This document shows positions 17,558-25,920 of a stretch of DNA of 64,000 nt, piece by piece. The notes beneath the pieces were generated by a model, which was not told the DNA's origin, did not search any database, and was given only the letters and a program-made list of their open reading frames with translations. Within the stretch, counting starts at the first letter, position 1, and each line of letters opens with the position of its first letter. The translations under genes were made by a program, and so were the position numbers. Origin of the DNA: Aeromicrobium sp. Leaf350 (lineage in GTDB: Bacteria > Actinomycetota > Actinomycetes > Propionibacteriales > Nocardioidaceae); the NCBI RefSeq assembly GCF_916858655.1, contig NZ_CAKASL010000001.1, forward strand, positions 1,674,001 to 1,738,000. The letters run 5' to 3'.

Positions 17558-18520
17558 CTACACCGGGGTCGGGGGGAGGGTCTCCACCGCGACCCGTCGG
17601 GAGGTCTGGGCCAGCACGATCCCGCCCAGCACGAGCAGCACGCCCAGGACCTGCACGGGCGCGAGGCTCTCGGCGAACCACAACCAGCCGACGACGACGG
17701 CCCCGGCCGGCTCGAGCATCGCGACGACGCTGACGGTCATGGCCGGCAGGTGGCGCAGGGCCAGGAGCAGGAGGAAGAACGGCGCCGTCGTGCCGAGCAC
17801 CACGACCGACGTCATCGCGACCCAGGCGGGCACGCTCAGATGGTCGAGCCGCCCCAGCATCGAGGCCGTGCTGCCGAGCTGGTCCGCGGTCCAGAACGGC
17901 TGCACCACGTTGAGCACGACCGTCGCGACGAGGAACGCCCACAGGATCACGGCCAGGGGCGTCATGCTGCCCGTGTCGTGCTCGCCGAGCAGGAAGTACG
18001 CCGCGAAGCACAGACCCGCCGCGAGCGCCGCGAGGAGCCCGATCCCGTCGAACGCGACGCCGGACCAGATCCGCCCGACGAGCGCGAGCCCGACGAGCGC
18101 CAGGCCGAGCGCCGGCCACATGCGGGGCTGCACCGGCTCGCGACGCACGAACCGCACCCACAGCACGACCCAGACCGGTCCGAGGTACTCCACGAGCAGC
18201 GCGATGCTGAGCGGCAGCCGGTCGATCGCGACGTTGTAGAACCCCTGCAGGCCGGCGACGCCGACCAGTCCGAGCCCGATCACGAGCGGGACCTGGCGCC
18301 CCCGCGGCAGCCGGAAGGCGGTGCGCTCGGTCAGCAGCGCGATCAGCACCAGCACCAGCAGCGCCCCCGTCACGCGCACCGCGGTGAAGGTCTCGATGTC
18401 GGTGCCGGAGCGCAGCGGGACCCGCGACATCCCGGCGTTGACGGCGAACAGGACGGCCGCCGTCAGGACGAAGGCGTAGCCGATCCAGGGGCGGGTCGGC
18501 GCGGGGGAGGGCGTGCTCAC
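17558..18520 (-). CDS. EamA-family exporter (RhtA-like)
   Basis: 320 residues, ten predicted membrane segments in two EamA repeats. The sequence (INAGMSRVPLRSG-like opening region, VEYLGPVWVVLWVRF, LEPAGAVVVGWLWFAESL) resembles the RhtA threonine/homoserine exporter branch, but substrate cannot be fixed. Sits 16 bp after the aquaporin gene on the same strand, so it may share its transcript. Confidence 0.85.
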   Translation of the reverse strand: MSTPSPAPTRPWIGYAFVLTAAVLFAVNAGMSRVPLRSGTDIETFTAVRVTGALLVLVLIALLTERTAFRLPRGRQVPLVIGLGLVGVAGLQGFYNVAIDRLPLSIALLVEYLGPVWVVLWVRFVRREPVQPRMWPALGLALVGLALVGRIWSGVAFDGIGLLAALAAGLCFAAYFLLGEHDTGSMTPLAVILWAFLVATVVLNVVQPFWTADQLGSTASMLGRLDHLSVPAWVAMTSVVVLGTTAPFFLLLLALRHLPAMTVSVVAMLEPAGAVVVGWLWFAESLAPVQVLGVLLVLGGIVLAQTSRRVAVETLPPTPV

Positions 18521-18536
18521 GCCTCCATGGTGACGG

Positions 18537-19241
18537 TCAGTCGCGGCCGAGGATCACGTGGTGCACGGCTCCGGCGATCGCCGCCCCGACGAGGGGCGCG
18601 ACGACGAACGCCCACTGCTGCGCCAGCACGTCGCCGCCGGCGAACCACGCGACCCCGAGCGAGCGCGCCGGGTTCACCGACGTGTTGCTGATCGGGATGC
18701 TCACGAGGTGGATCAGCGTCAGGCCGAGCCCGATCGTCAACCCGCTGAAGCCCACGGCGGCCCGCTTCGCCGAGGCGCCCAGGATGATGAACAGGAACAC
18801 CGCGGTCAGGAGGGTCTCGGCGACCAGCACCGACGTGAGGTCGTAACCCTCGGGCGATCGGTCGCCAAAGCCGTTGGTGGCGAAGGCGCCCTTGGCCGAG
18901 AACCCGTCGGTGCCCCGCGCGATGACGTAGAGGACCCCTCCAGCGATGCTCGCGCCGGCGACCTGGACCGCGGCGTAGCCGGGCACGTCCTTCCACGCGA
19001 AGCGGCGTGCCAGGGCGAGCCCGACCGTGACGGCCGGGTTGAAGTGCCCACCCGAGACCGGGCCGAAGGCGTAGGCGCCGGTGACGACCGTGAGGCCGAA
19101 GGCGAGCGCGACACCGAGGTAGCCGACCTCCTCGCCAGCGAAGATCGCGGTGCCACAGCCGCCGAGCACCAGCCAGAAGGTCCCGAGCGCCTCGGCGCCG
19201 AGACGCTGGGCGGTGGTGGGGTCGGACGTGAGAGGGGTCAT
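18537..19241 (-). CDS. Aquaporin / MIP-family channel (AqpZ-like)
   Basis: 234 residues from ATG 19241, with six membrane helices and both half-helix NPA boxes: GGHFNPAVT and SVNPARS. The residue after the second NPA is Arg, and a His lies in the fifth helix (LTLIHLVSIPIS), matching the water-selective filter of AqpZ-type channels more than glycerol facilitators, which usually carry NPARD with Gly/Asp signatures. Divergent from the aminotransferase gene (71 bp between starts). Confidence 0.88.
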   Translation of the reverse strand: MTPLTSDPTTAQRLGAEALGTFWLVLGGCGTAIFAGEEVGYLGVALAFGLTVVTGAYAFGPVSGGHFNPAVTVGLALARRFAWKDVPGYAAVQVAGASIAGGVLYVIARGTDGFSAKGAFATNGFGDRSPEGYDLTSVLVAETLLTAVFLFIILGASAKRAAVGFSGLTIGLGLTLIHLVSIPISNTSVNPARSLGVAWFAGGDVLAQQWAFVVAPLVGAAIAGAVHHVILGRD

Positions 19242-19312
19242 GCCCGCACGGTAGACCCGCGATGGCCCCTCCGGGAGACCCGAACTGACCACCCCGGCCT
19301 AGTCTCGAGGTC

Positions 19313-20359
19313 ATGACGACTCCCGTGCCCAGGCCCGCGATCGCCGCCGTCCCGCCGTACCGTCCGGGTCGGCCCGCCGTGAGCGACGAGCTCAAGCTGT
19401 CGAGCAACGAGCTGCCCTTCGCGCCGCTGCCCGGCGTGCTGGCGGCGGCCACCCAGCTGCTCGGCCGGATGAACCGGTACCCCGACGCCGGCTGCACCGC
19501 GTTGTACGAGGCGCTGGCCGAGACCTTCGAGGTGGAGCCCGACCAGCTGGCCGCCGGCACCGGCTCGGTCGACGTGCTCTACCGGGCGATCGCCGCGTTC
19601 GCGGGACCCGGTGACGAGGTCGTCCTGCCGTGGCGCTCGTTCGAGGCGTACCCGCTCGCGGTCGCCGTGAGCGGTGCGACCGCCGTGACCGTGCCGCTCC
19701 GCCCGGACGCCACGCACGACATCGACGCGATGGCGGCGGCCGTCACCGAGCGCACCAAGGTCGTGCTGGTCTGCACCCCCAACAACCCGACGGGACCGGT
19801 GGTCACGGCCACCGAGCTCGAGCACCTCCTGGCGCGTGTCCCGTCGCACGTGCTCGTCGTGGTCGACGAGGCGTACGTGGAGTTCGTGCGCGACCCGCTC
19901 GCGGCCTCGGGCCTGGCCGCGCTGCAGACGCACCCGAACGTCCTCGTGCTGCGCACGTTCTCGAAGGCTCACGGCCTGGCGGGCCTGCGCGTGGGCTACG
20001 GCATCGGCTCGCCCGACGTCATCGAGGCCGTGCGCGTGGCGGTGCCGTTCGGCGTCACGGACGTGGCGCAGGTCGCCGCGATCGCGTCGCTCGGCGAGAC
20101 CGACGCGATGCGTCGCCGGGTCGAGACCGTCGTGGCGGAGCGCGACCGGGTCGCCACGGCGCTGCTCGCGGCCGGGTGGGAGGTGCCGGTCTCGGAGGCG
20201 AACTTCGTCTGGCTGCCCGTCGGGGCCCAGGCCCTCGCCGTCGCGGCCCGCTGCGAGCCCGTCTCGGTCAGGCCGTTCGCGGGCGAGGGCGTCCGGGTCA
20301 CGATCGGCGACCCGTCGGCCAACGACCTCGTGCTCGAGGCGCTGCGCGACCCGGTGTGA
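19313..20359 (+). CDS. HisC/Pat-type pyridoxal-phosphate aminotransferase
   Basis: 348 residues, fold-type I class I/II aminotransferase. Visible motifs: LSSNELPF (substrate-binding loop of HisC-like enzymes), CTPNNPTGP, VVDEAYVEF, and the PLP lysine in TFSKAHGLAGLRVGY. Close in length and signature to histidinol-phosphate aminotransferase and to the actinobacterial aromatic-amino-acid aminotransferase Pat. There are no his genes nearby, and a branched-chain 2-oxoacid dehydrogenase operon follows on the same strand 198 bp later, so a role in aromatic or branched 2-oxoacid metabolism is an alternative. Confidence 0.85.
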   Translation: MTTPVPRPAIAAVPPYRPGRPAVSDELKLSSNELPFAPLPGVLAAATQLLGRMNRYPDAGCTALYEALAETFEVEPDQLAAGTGSVDVLYRAIAAFAGPGDEVVLPWRSFEAYPLAVAVSGATAVTVPLRPDATHDIDAMAAAVTERTKVVLVCTPNNPTGPVVTATELEHLLARVPSHVLVVVDEAYVEFVRDPLAASGLAALQTHPNVLVLRTFSKAHGLAGLRVGYGIGSPDVIEAVRVAVPFGVTDVAQVAAIASLGETDAMRRRVETVVAERDRVATALLAAGWEVPVSEANFVWLPVGAQALAVAARCEPVSVRPFAGEGVRVTIGDPSANDLVLEALRDPV

Positions 20360-20423
20360 CGACAGCAGGGCCGTGCTGGTGTCGGCGTGCGGCCGGTGAC
20401 GTCTGTGTTGCAACCGGGTGAAA

Positions 20424-20472
20424 GCCCTTCCCGAAGGGCCCGTCCTCCCTTAGCGTGAGTGGGACCTAGGTC
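20424..20472 (+). promoter_or_regulatory. Two palindromes ahead of the 2-oxoacid dehydrogenase operon
   Basis: GCCCTTCCCGAAGGGC (20424-20439; 7-bp arms) and, 23 bp later, GACCTAGGTC (20463-20472, perfect). They lie in the 197-bp gap between the aminotransferase stop and the E1 alpha start. The first could end the aminotransferase transcript or be an operator; the second resembles GGGAC-type half-sites of NarL/DosR-like regulators. A -35-like TTGCAA is at 20409-20414. No regulator gene is adjacent. Confidence 0.4.
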
Positions 20473-20556
20473 ACGTCGCCCGTCCTCACCTGGTCGGCGG
20501 CGAACCACCGACACTGCCGCCGGAGACCCCGGCGTCGGCCGACGTTGGGGGATCCC

Positions 20557-21678
20557 ATGAACCCGTCCCTGCCCACCGAGAGCGATGAGTCCGACCTCGT
20601 CCGCCTGCTGACGCCCGAGGGCGCGCGGGTGGAGCACGCGGATGCCGGCTGGTCCGGCACGGACGCCGACCTGTTCGCGCTGTACCGCGACATGGTCCTG
20701 ACGCGTCGCATCGACACCGAGGGCTACGCCCTGCAGCGCCACGGCGAGCTCGGCCTGTGGCCGCCGTGCCTCGGGCAGGAGGCCGTCCAGGTCGGCACCG
20801 CCCACGCCCTGCGCGCGCAGGACATGGCGTTCCCGACGTACCGCGACCACGGCGTCGCCTGGGTCCGCGGCGTCCCGCCCGAGCGTCTCCTCGGGATCTA
20901 CCGCGGCACCGAGCACGGCGGCTGGGACCCGGCCGAGCACGGCATCGCGCTGCCGGCGATCATCATCGGCGCCCAGACCCTGCACGCGGCCGGCTACGCG
21001 ATGGGCGTGCTGATGGACGAGGCCGTGGGCCATGCCGACTCCTCGCGTGACGCGGCCGTGGCGGTCTACCTCGGCGACGGGGCCACGAGCCAGGGCGACA
21101 CGCTCGAGGCGATGTCGTGGGCCGCGTCGTTCTCGCTGCCGCTCGTGTTCGTGATCGAGAACAACCAGTACGCGATCTCGACCGCCACCAGTCGTCAGAC
21201 GACGGTGCCGCTCGTGCGCCGCGCTGCCGGCTTCGGCATCCACGGCGTGCGCGTCGACGGCAACGACGTGCTGGCCTCGCAGGCCGTCATGGAGGCGGCC
21301 CTCGGCCGGGCTCGCGACGGCCACGGCCCGACCGTGATCGAGGCGGTCACCTACCGTCGCGGCGCCCACACGACCTCCGACGACCCGTCGCGCTACCGCG
21401 CGGGGGAGGAGACCGAGTACTGGGAGGCGCGCGACCCGATCGCCCGGGTGCGCGTCCTGCTCGACTCGCTCGGCACCTTCGAGCGGGAGCTCGCCGAGCT
21501 CGACGCCGAGGCCGAGGCCCTGGGGGAGCGGCTGCGATCTGCGTGCCGCACCCTGCCCGAGCCCGACCTCGCGGCGCTGTTCGACCTGGTGCACGTCGAG
21601 ACCACGCCGGAGCTGCGGGAGCAGCAGGAGGCGGCGATCGCCTGGAAGGCCCTCGACACGGAGGAGACGGCGTCATGA
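20557..21678 (+). CDS. bkdA: Branched-chain 2-oxoacid dehydrogenase E1 component, alpha subunit
   Basis: 373 residues from ATG 20557, which follows GGGGGATCCC. Thiamine-diphosphate fold with the GDG...NN motif (YLGDGATSQGDTLEAM ... VIENNQYAIS), the phosphorylation-loop-like RRGAHTTSDDPSRYR and AFPTYRDHGVAW. Heterotetrameric E1 with the next gene product decarboxylates branched-chain (or pyruvate-like) 2-oxo acids and passes the acyl group to lipoyl-E2. Branched substrate specificity is inferred from similarity of the loop YRRGAHTTSDDP to BCKDH alpha chains. The stop overlaps the next start by four bases. Confidence 0.88.
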   Translation: MNPSLPTESDESDLVRLLTPEGARVEHADAGWSGTDADLFALYRDMVLTRRIDTEGYALQRHGELGLWPPCLGQEAVQVGTAHALRAQDMAFPTYRDHGVAWVRGVPPERLLGIYRGTEHGGWDPAEHGIALPAIIIGAQTLHAAGYAMGVLMDEAVGHADSSRDAAVAVYLGDGATSQGDTLEAMSWAASFSLPLVFVIENNQYAISTATSRQTTVPLVRRAAGFGIHGVRVDGNDVLASQAVMEAALGRARDGHGPTVIEAVTYRRGAHTTSDDPSRYRAGEETEYWEARDPIARVRVLLDSLGTFERELAELDAEAEALGERLRSACRTLPEPDLAALFDLVHVETTPELREQQEAAIAWKALDTEETAS

Positions 21679-22664
21679 CGCGCATGAGCATCGCGGCCGC
21701 CCTGAACGCCGGCCTCCGCGCGGCCCTGGAGTCCGACCCGCACGTGGTGCTGATGGGTGAGGACATCGGCGCGCTCGGCGGCGTCTTCCGTGTGACCGAC
21801 GGACTGCAGAAGGACTTCGGGGCGGCGCGCGTGATCGACGCGCCTCTCGCGGAGTCGGCCATCATGGGCACCGCCGTGGGGCTGGCGATGCGCGGCTACC
21901 GCCCCGTGGTCGAGATCCAGTTCGACGGCTTCGTCTACCCGGCGTACGACCAGCTCGTGAACCAGGTCGCGCGTCTGCACTACCGCTCCGGCGGGCTCGT
22001 GCGCATGCCGATCGTGGTGCGCATCCCCTACGGCGGCGGCATCGGTGCGGTCGAGCACCACTCCGAGAGCCCCGAGGCCCAGTTCGCGATGACGCCGGGC
22101 CTGAAGGTGCTGACCCCGGCCACGGCGCACGACGCGTTCTGGATGGTGCAGGAGGCGGTGGCGTCGGACGACCCCGTCGTGCTGATGGAGCCGAAGCGGC
22201 GGTACTGGGAGTCGAGCGAGGTCGGTGACCAGCCGGCGCCGACCTGGTCGTCGGTCGTCCGCCGCGAGGGCAGCGACGCGACGCTCGTGACGTACGGCCC
22301 GATGGTCGCGACGTGCCTGGCGGCGGCCGAGACCGCCGCCGCGGAGGGCCGCGAGATCGAGGTCGTCGACCTCCGCACGCTCTCGCCGCTGGACCTCCAG
22401 CCCGTCATGGCATCCGTGCGCCGCACCGGTCGCGTCGTCGTCGTGCACGAGGCCCAGCGCACGCTCGGCATCGGCGCCGAGGTGGCGGCTCGCATCGGCG
22501 AGCGCTGCTTCTTCCACCTCGAGGCCCCGGTGGGCCGGGTGACGGGATACGACATGCCGTACCCGCCGAGCCGCGTCGAGGAGGAGTTCCTGCCGGACGT
22601 CGACCGCATCCTCGACGCCGTCGACGCGACCTTCACCGCCGGCTCCGACGGGGAGGCCCTCTGA
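21675..22664 (+). CDS. bkdB: Branched-chain 2-oxoacid dehydrogenase E1 component, beta subunit
   Basis: 329 residues from the ATG in ATGA (21675). Transketolase-like pyrimidine-binding domain (VVLMGEDIGALGGVFRVTDGL, IDAPLAESAIMGTAVGLA, RPVVEIQFDGFVYPAYDQL, IPYGGGIGAVEHHSES) and C-terminal domain (ATLVTYGPMV, VVDLRTLSPLD, VVVHEAQRTLGIGAEVAA). It pairs with the preceding alpha subunit. It overlaps the E2 start by one base. Confidence 0.9.
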   Translation: MTRMSIAAALNAGLRAALESDPHVVLMGEDIGALGGVFRVTDGLQKDFGAARVIDAPLAESAIMGTAVGLAMRGYRPVVEIQFDGFVYPAYDQLVNQVARLHYRSGGLVRMPIVVRIPYGGGIGAVEHHSESPEAQFAMTPGLKVLTPATAHDAFWMVQEAVASDDPVVLMEPKRRYWESSEVGDQPAPTWSSVVRREGSDATLVTYGPMVATCLAAAETAAAEGREIEVVDLRTLSPLDLQPVMASVRRTGRVVVVHEAQRTLGIGAEVAARIGERCFFHLEAPVGRVTGYDMPYPPSRVEEEFLPDVDRILDAVDATFTAGSDGEAL

Positions 22665-23944
22665 TGGCGCAGTTCCGTCTCCCCGACGTGGGTGAGGGCC
22701 TGACCGAGGCCGAGATCGTCACGTGGCACGTGGCGGTCGGCGACGTCGTGGCGGTCAACGACGTGCTCGTCGACATCGAGACCGCGAAGTCGGTCGTCGA
22801 GCTGCCGAGCCCGTTCGCGGGCACCGTGACCGACCTGCTCGTGGAGCCCGGTCGCACCGTCCCGGTCGGCACGCCGATCGTCGCGATCGGTGAGGCCGCC
22901 GAGGTGGCGGACGCCGCGGCCGAGGAGAAGGCACCCGAGATGCTCGTGGGCTACGGGCCCAAGGACGAGGCGTCGGGAGGTCGGCGACGCCGGCGAGCCG
23001 CCGTGCCCGCCGCCGTGGGTGCCACGGCCACCGCGACGGTGGAGCGTCCGCGTGCCGCGCCGCCGGTGCGGCTGCTGGCCCGCCGCCTGGGTGTCGACCT
23101 GGCCCGCGTCCCGTGCGACGGCATCGTGACCCGCCGCGACCTGGAGAGCTTCGTGCGGTCGCACGACGGCGACGCGTCTCGGGTGGCTGGCGACGCCGCT
23201 GCGGCGCCCGCCCCCGCCCCCGCGACTGCGCCTGCGCCTGCGCCGAGCGCGGGGGACCGCACGGTTCCGCACACCGCCGTGCGCCGCGTGACGGCGGCGG
23301 CGATGGTCGCCTCGGCCTTCACCGCGCCGCACGTCACGGAGTGGGTCGAGGTCGACGTCTCACGCACGGTCGAGCTCGTCGAGCGCCTGCGCGGCGAGCG
23401 GGAGTGGCGCGACGTCCCCGTCTCGACGTTGCACCTGGTGCTGCGCTCGGTCTGCCTCGCGCTGCGCCGCACGCCCGAGCTGCACGCCGTCTGGGGCGAC
23501 GACGCCCTGACGATCCCCGAGCACGTCGGCCTGGGGGTCGCGGCGGCCACCGACCGAGGGCTCGTGGTGCCGGTCGTGCCGCAGGCCGAGACCCTCGACC
23601 TCCGCGGGATCGTGGAGCAGGTCGGCGAGCTCGTCGCGGTGGCGCGCAGCGGTCGTCTCCAGCCGGCCCAGATGGCCGGAGGCACCTTCACGGTGACCAA
23701 CATCGGGGTCTTCGGCGTCGATGCCGGCACCCCGATCCTGCCGCCGGGGCAGACCGGGATCCTGGCCGTCGGGGCCATCACGCGCAAGCCGTGGGTGGAT
23801 GAGCACGACCAGGTCGTGCCGCGCTGGGTCACGACGCTCGCGCTGAGCTTCGACCACCGCGCGGTCGACGGTGCGCAGGGCTCCCGCTTCCTGCGCGACG
23901 TGGCCGACCTGCTGCACGACCCGGCCCTCGCCCTGACCGTCTGA
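22664..23944 (+). CDS. bkdC: Lipoyl-dependent dihydroacyltransferase (E2)
   Basis: 426 residues. One lipoyl domain (lysine in IETAKSVVELPSP), a linker, a peripheral subunit-binding domain (PPVRLLARRLGVDLARVPCDGIVTRRDLESF), an Ala/Pro-rich hinge of repeated AP pairs, and the catalytic acyltransferase domain ending with the active-site LSFDHRAVDGAQG. Cytoplasmic complex core. No E3 (dihydrolipoyl dehydrogenase) gene follows, so the complex must share an E3 from elsewhere. A 20-bp-arm palindrome six bases after the stop may terminate the operon. Confidence 0.9.
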   Translation: MAQFRLPDVGEGLTEAEIVTWHVAVGDVVAVNDVLVDIETAKSVVELPSPFAGTVTDLLVEPGRTVPVGTPIVAIGEAAEVADAAAEEKAPEMLVGYGPKDEASGGRRRRRAAVPAAVGATATATVERPRAAPPVRLLARRLGVDLARVPCDGIVTRRDLESFVRSHDGDASRVAGDAAAAPAPAPATAPAPAPSAGDRTVPHTAVRRVTAAAMVASAFTAPHVTEWVEVDVSRTVELVERLRGEREWRDVPVSTLHLVLRSVCLALRRTPELHAVWGDDALTIPEHVGLGVAAATDRGLVVPVVPQAETLDLRGIVEQVGELVAVARSGRLQPAQMAGGTFTVTNIGVFGVDAGTPILPPGQTGILAVGAITRKPWVDEHDQVVPRWVTTLALSFDHRAVDGAQGSRFLRDVADLLHDPALALTV

Positions 23945-23949
23945 TCCCG

Positions 23950-24012
23950 CGAGACGTGGTCGCTCCGGCCTCGGATTCCGCCGCGAGGCGGTGCCGGAGT
24001 GACCACGTCTCG
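23950..24012. terminator. Strong palindrome after the E2 gene (possible terminator or dispersed repeat)
   Basis: Arms CGAGACGTGGTCGCTCCGGC (23950-23969) and GCCGGAGTGACCACGTCTCG (23993-24012) pair over 20 bp with one G.T-type mismatch around a 23-base centre. There is no T tract. A degenerate relative is at 62102-62160, so it may belong to a repeat family and not be a simple terminator. Confidence 0.6.
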
Positions 24013-24031
24013 GGGGACCTAGGATGAGCGG

Positions 24032-25315
24032 GTGCTGCTGAGGCGAGATCGTCAGGGGTCGGCGGCCCTCATCTGGGCGGTCGCGCTGGCGGCCTACCTC
24101 CTCGCCGTCTTCCACCGGTCGTCCCTGGCGGTCGCGGGCCTCGAGGCGGCCGACCGGTTCGGCATCTCGGCGGCCCAGCTCGCCACCTTCACGACGGTGC
24201 AGCTCATCGTCTACGCCGGCCTGCAGATCCCGGTCGGCCTGGCGCTCGACCGGTTCGGTCCGCGGCGCCTGCTCGTGATCGGTGCCGTCGTGATGACGAT
24301 CGGCCAGGCCTGCTTCGCCTACGTCGACTCCTACCCGGCCGCCGTCGCGGCCCGGGTCCTGGTCGGCGCCGGCGACGCCCTCACCTTCACCTGCGTGCTG
24401 CGGCTGATCGCGACCTGGTTCGCGGGCCCGCGCGTGCCGCTGATGACCCAGCTCACCGGCGCTACGGGCCAGGTCGGCGCCATCGCCGCAGCGCTGCCCA
24501 TGACGTGGGCCTTCCGGCACTGGGGCTGGACCAACGCCTACCTCACCGCGGCCGGGCTGGGGGTGCTCGTCACGGTCCTCGTGCTGCTGGTGATCCGCGA
24601 CGCCCCCGGCACGTGGCGGCGTCCCGGACCCGCGATCTCGGTCGCGTCGGTGCGGTTCAGCCTCGCGGAGTCGTGGCGGCACCCGGGCACGCGGCTGGGC
24701 TTCTGGACGCACTTCACCACGCAGTTCAGCGGCACGACCCTGGCCCTGCTCTGGGGGTACCCGTTCTTCGTGCGCGGCGAGGGCCGCACGTCCGAGCAGG
24801 CCGGCCTGTTGCTGACGCTCCTGGTCGTCGCCCTCGTGATCGCCGGGCCCGTGCTGGCACTGATCACGTCCCGGCACCCCTACCGCCGCTCGGACCTCGT
24901 GATGGGCATCGTCGTGGCGATGGCCGCGGCCTGGGGAGTCGTGCTCGCGTGGCCGGGGGACGCGCCGACCTGGCTGCTGGTCGCGCTGGTCGTGGTGGTG
25001 GGCATCGGGGCGCCCGCCTCGGTCATCGGCTTCGAGTACGGGCGCGAGTTCAATCCCGACGTCCGGCTCGGCGCCGCCATCGGCATCATCAACCAGGGCG
25101 GCTTCCTCGCGAGCCTGCTCCTGGTGGTGGCGATCGGGCTGATCCTGGACTGGCGCACCCCGAGCGGATCGGACTACACGTCCGAGGCGTTCCGGTGGGC
25201 CATGTCGGCGCAGTACGTGCTCTGGGCGCTGGGGCTCGCGAACATCTGGCGGGCGCGTCGCCGCACCCGCAAGCACGTCGCCGCGGTCCCGGAGACCGGA
25301 ACCGCGGCGACGTAG
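24032..25315 (+). CDS. MFS transporter
   Basis: 427 residues from GTG 24032 (AGGA eight bases before). Twelve hydrophobic segments; the loop-2/3 signature is present as GLALDRFGPRRLLVIGAV, and an uninterrupted pattern of helices extends to the basic C-terminus WRARRRTRKHV. Resembles the nitrate/sugar-type (MFS_1) general branch; substrate unknown. Single gene between the 2-oxoacid dehydrogenase operon and a convergent GNAT gene; its final codons form part of a terminator hairpin. Confidence 0.88.
   Translation: MLLRRDRQGSAALIWAVALAAYLLAVFHRSSLAVAGLEAADRFGISAAQLATFTTVQLIVYAGLQIPVGLALDRFGPRRLLVIGAVVMTIGQACFAYVDSYPAAVAARVLVGAGDALTFTCVLRLIATWFAGPRVPLMTQLTGATGQVGAIAAALPMTWAFRHWGWTNAYLTAAGLGVLVTVLVLLVIRDAPGTWRRPGPAISVASVRFSLAESWRHPGTRLGFWTHFTTQFSGTTLALLWGYPFFVRGEGRTSEQAGLLLTLLVVALVIAGPVLALITSRHPYRRSDLVMGIVVAMAAAWGVVLAWPGDAPTWLLVALVVVVGIGAPASVIGFEYGREFNPDVRLGAAIGIINQGGFLASLLLVVAIGLILDWRTPSGSDYTSEAFRWAMSAQYVLWALGLANIWRARRRTRKHVAAVPETGTAAT
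25275..25313. terminator. Bidirectional terminator embedded in the end of the MFS gene
   Basis: ACGTCGCCGCGGT (25275-25287) pairs perfectly with ACCGCGGCGACGT (25301-25313), 13-bp arms, 13-base loop. It spans the last codons and part of the stop of the MFS gene and lies 16 bp before the stop of the convergent GNAT gene, so it can serve both. Confidence 0.65.
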
Positions 25316-25328
25316 GGGGGCTGCTGCG

Positions 25329-25856
25329 TCAGCGTGTGCGCAGCATCATGAGGTTGACCTTGCCCTCGTGCTCGAGGCGGCCCACCTCCCGGTAACCGCG
25401 TCCCGTGTGGAACGCGATCGATCCGTCGTTGGTCTCGTAGATCTCCAGCCCGATCGGCAGGTCGCCCTCGATCGCGTCGTACAGACGCGAGGCGACGCCC
25501 TGGCGGCGGTGCGTGGAGGCGGTGACGATGCGGTCGAGGTAGACGTAGTCCTTGAGACGGTCCTCGAACCAGCGGTAGCGGCTGGAGTCGTAGTCGGCGC
25601 CCGGGGGCAGCGTGATGACGAAGCCGGCGATCGCGCCGTCGTCGTCCAGCACCAGCGCGTCGTCGGCCTCGGCCACGAGGGCGGCCAGCGACTCGCGGTC
25701 GAGCGGGCCGACGCCCTCCAGGGCACCCTGGTTGATGTCGATGACCGCGTCGAAGTCGGCGGCCTCGAGGGGCCGCACGTAGGGGCCGCTGGTGTCGGGC
25801 AGCGCCTGCTCCAAGGTCGGGGTGGACGTGATGTTCGTGCTCATGTCTGGGCTCAT
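25329..25856 (-). CDS. GNAT-family N-acetyltransferase
   Basis: 175 residues (an in-frame ATG four codons later, 25844, is an alternative start). GNAT fold: strand DDDGAIAGFVITLPPG, acetyl-CoA pyrophosphate-binding loop STHRRQGVASRLYDAIE (Q/RxxGxG/A pattern), then LEIYETNDGSIAFHTGRGYREVGR, the usual end of motif B. Cytoplasmic; acceptor unknown. TAACGT eight bases before the first ATG would suit a leaderless promoter. Confidence 0.85.
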   Translation of the reverse strand: MSPDMSTNITSTPTLEQALPDTSGPYVRPLEAADFDAVIDINQGALEGVGPLDRESLAALVAEADDALVLDDDGAIAGFVITLPPGADYDSSRYRWFEDRLKDYVYLDRIVTASTHRRQGVASRLYDAIEGDLPIGLEIYETNDGSIAFHTGRGYREVGRLEHEGKVNLMMLRTR

Positions 25857-25920
25857 CGGGCTCTACGTTATGTCAACTCCGCCGGCCACGCATCTTGAGC
25901 GACTCCGGACGACGGCGGGA

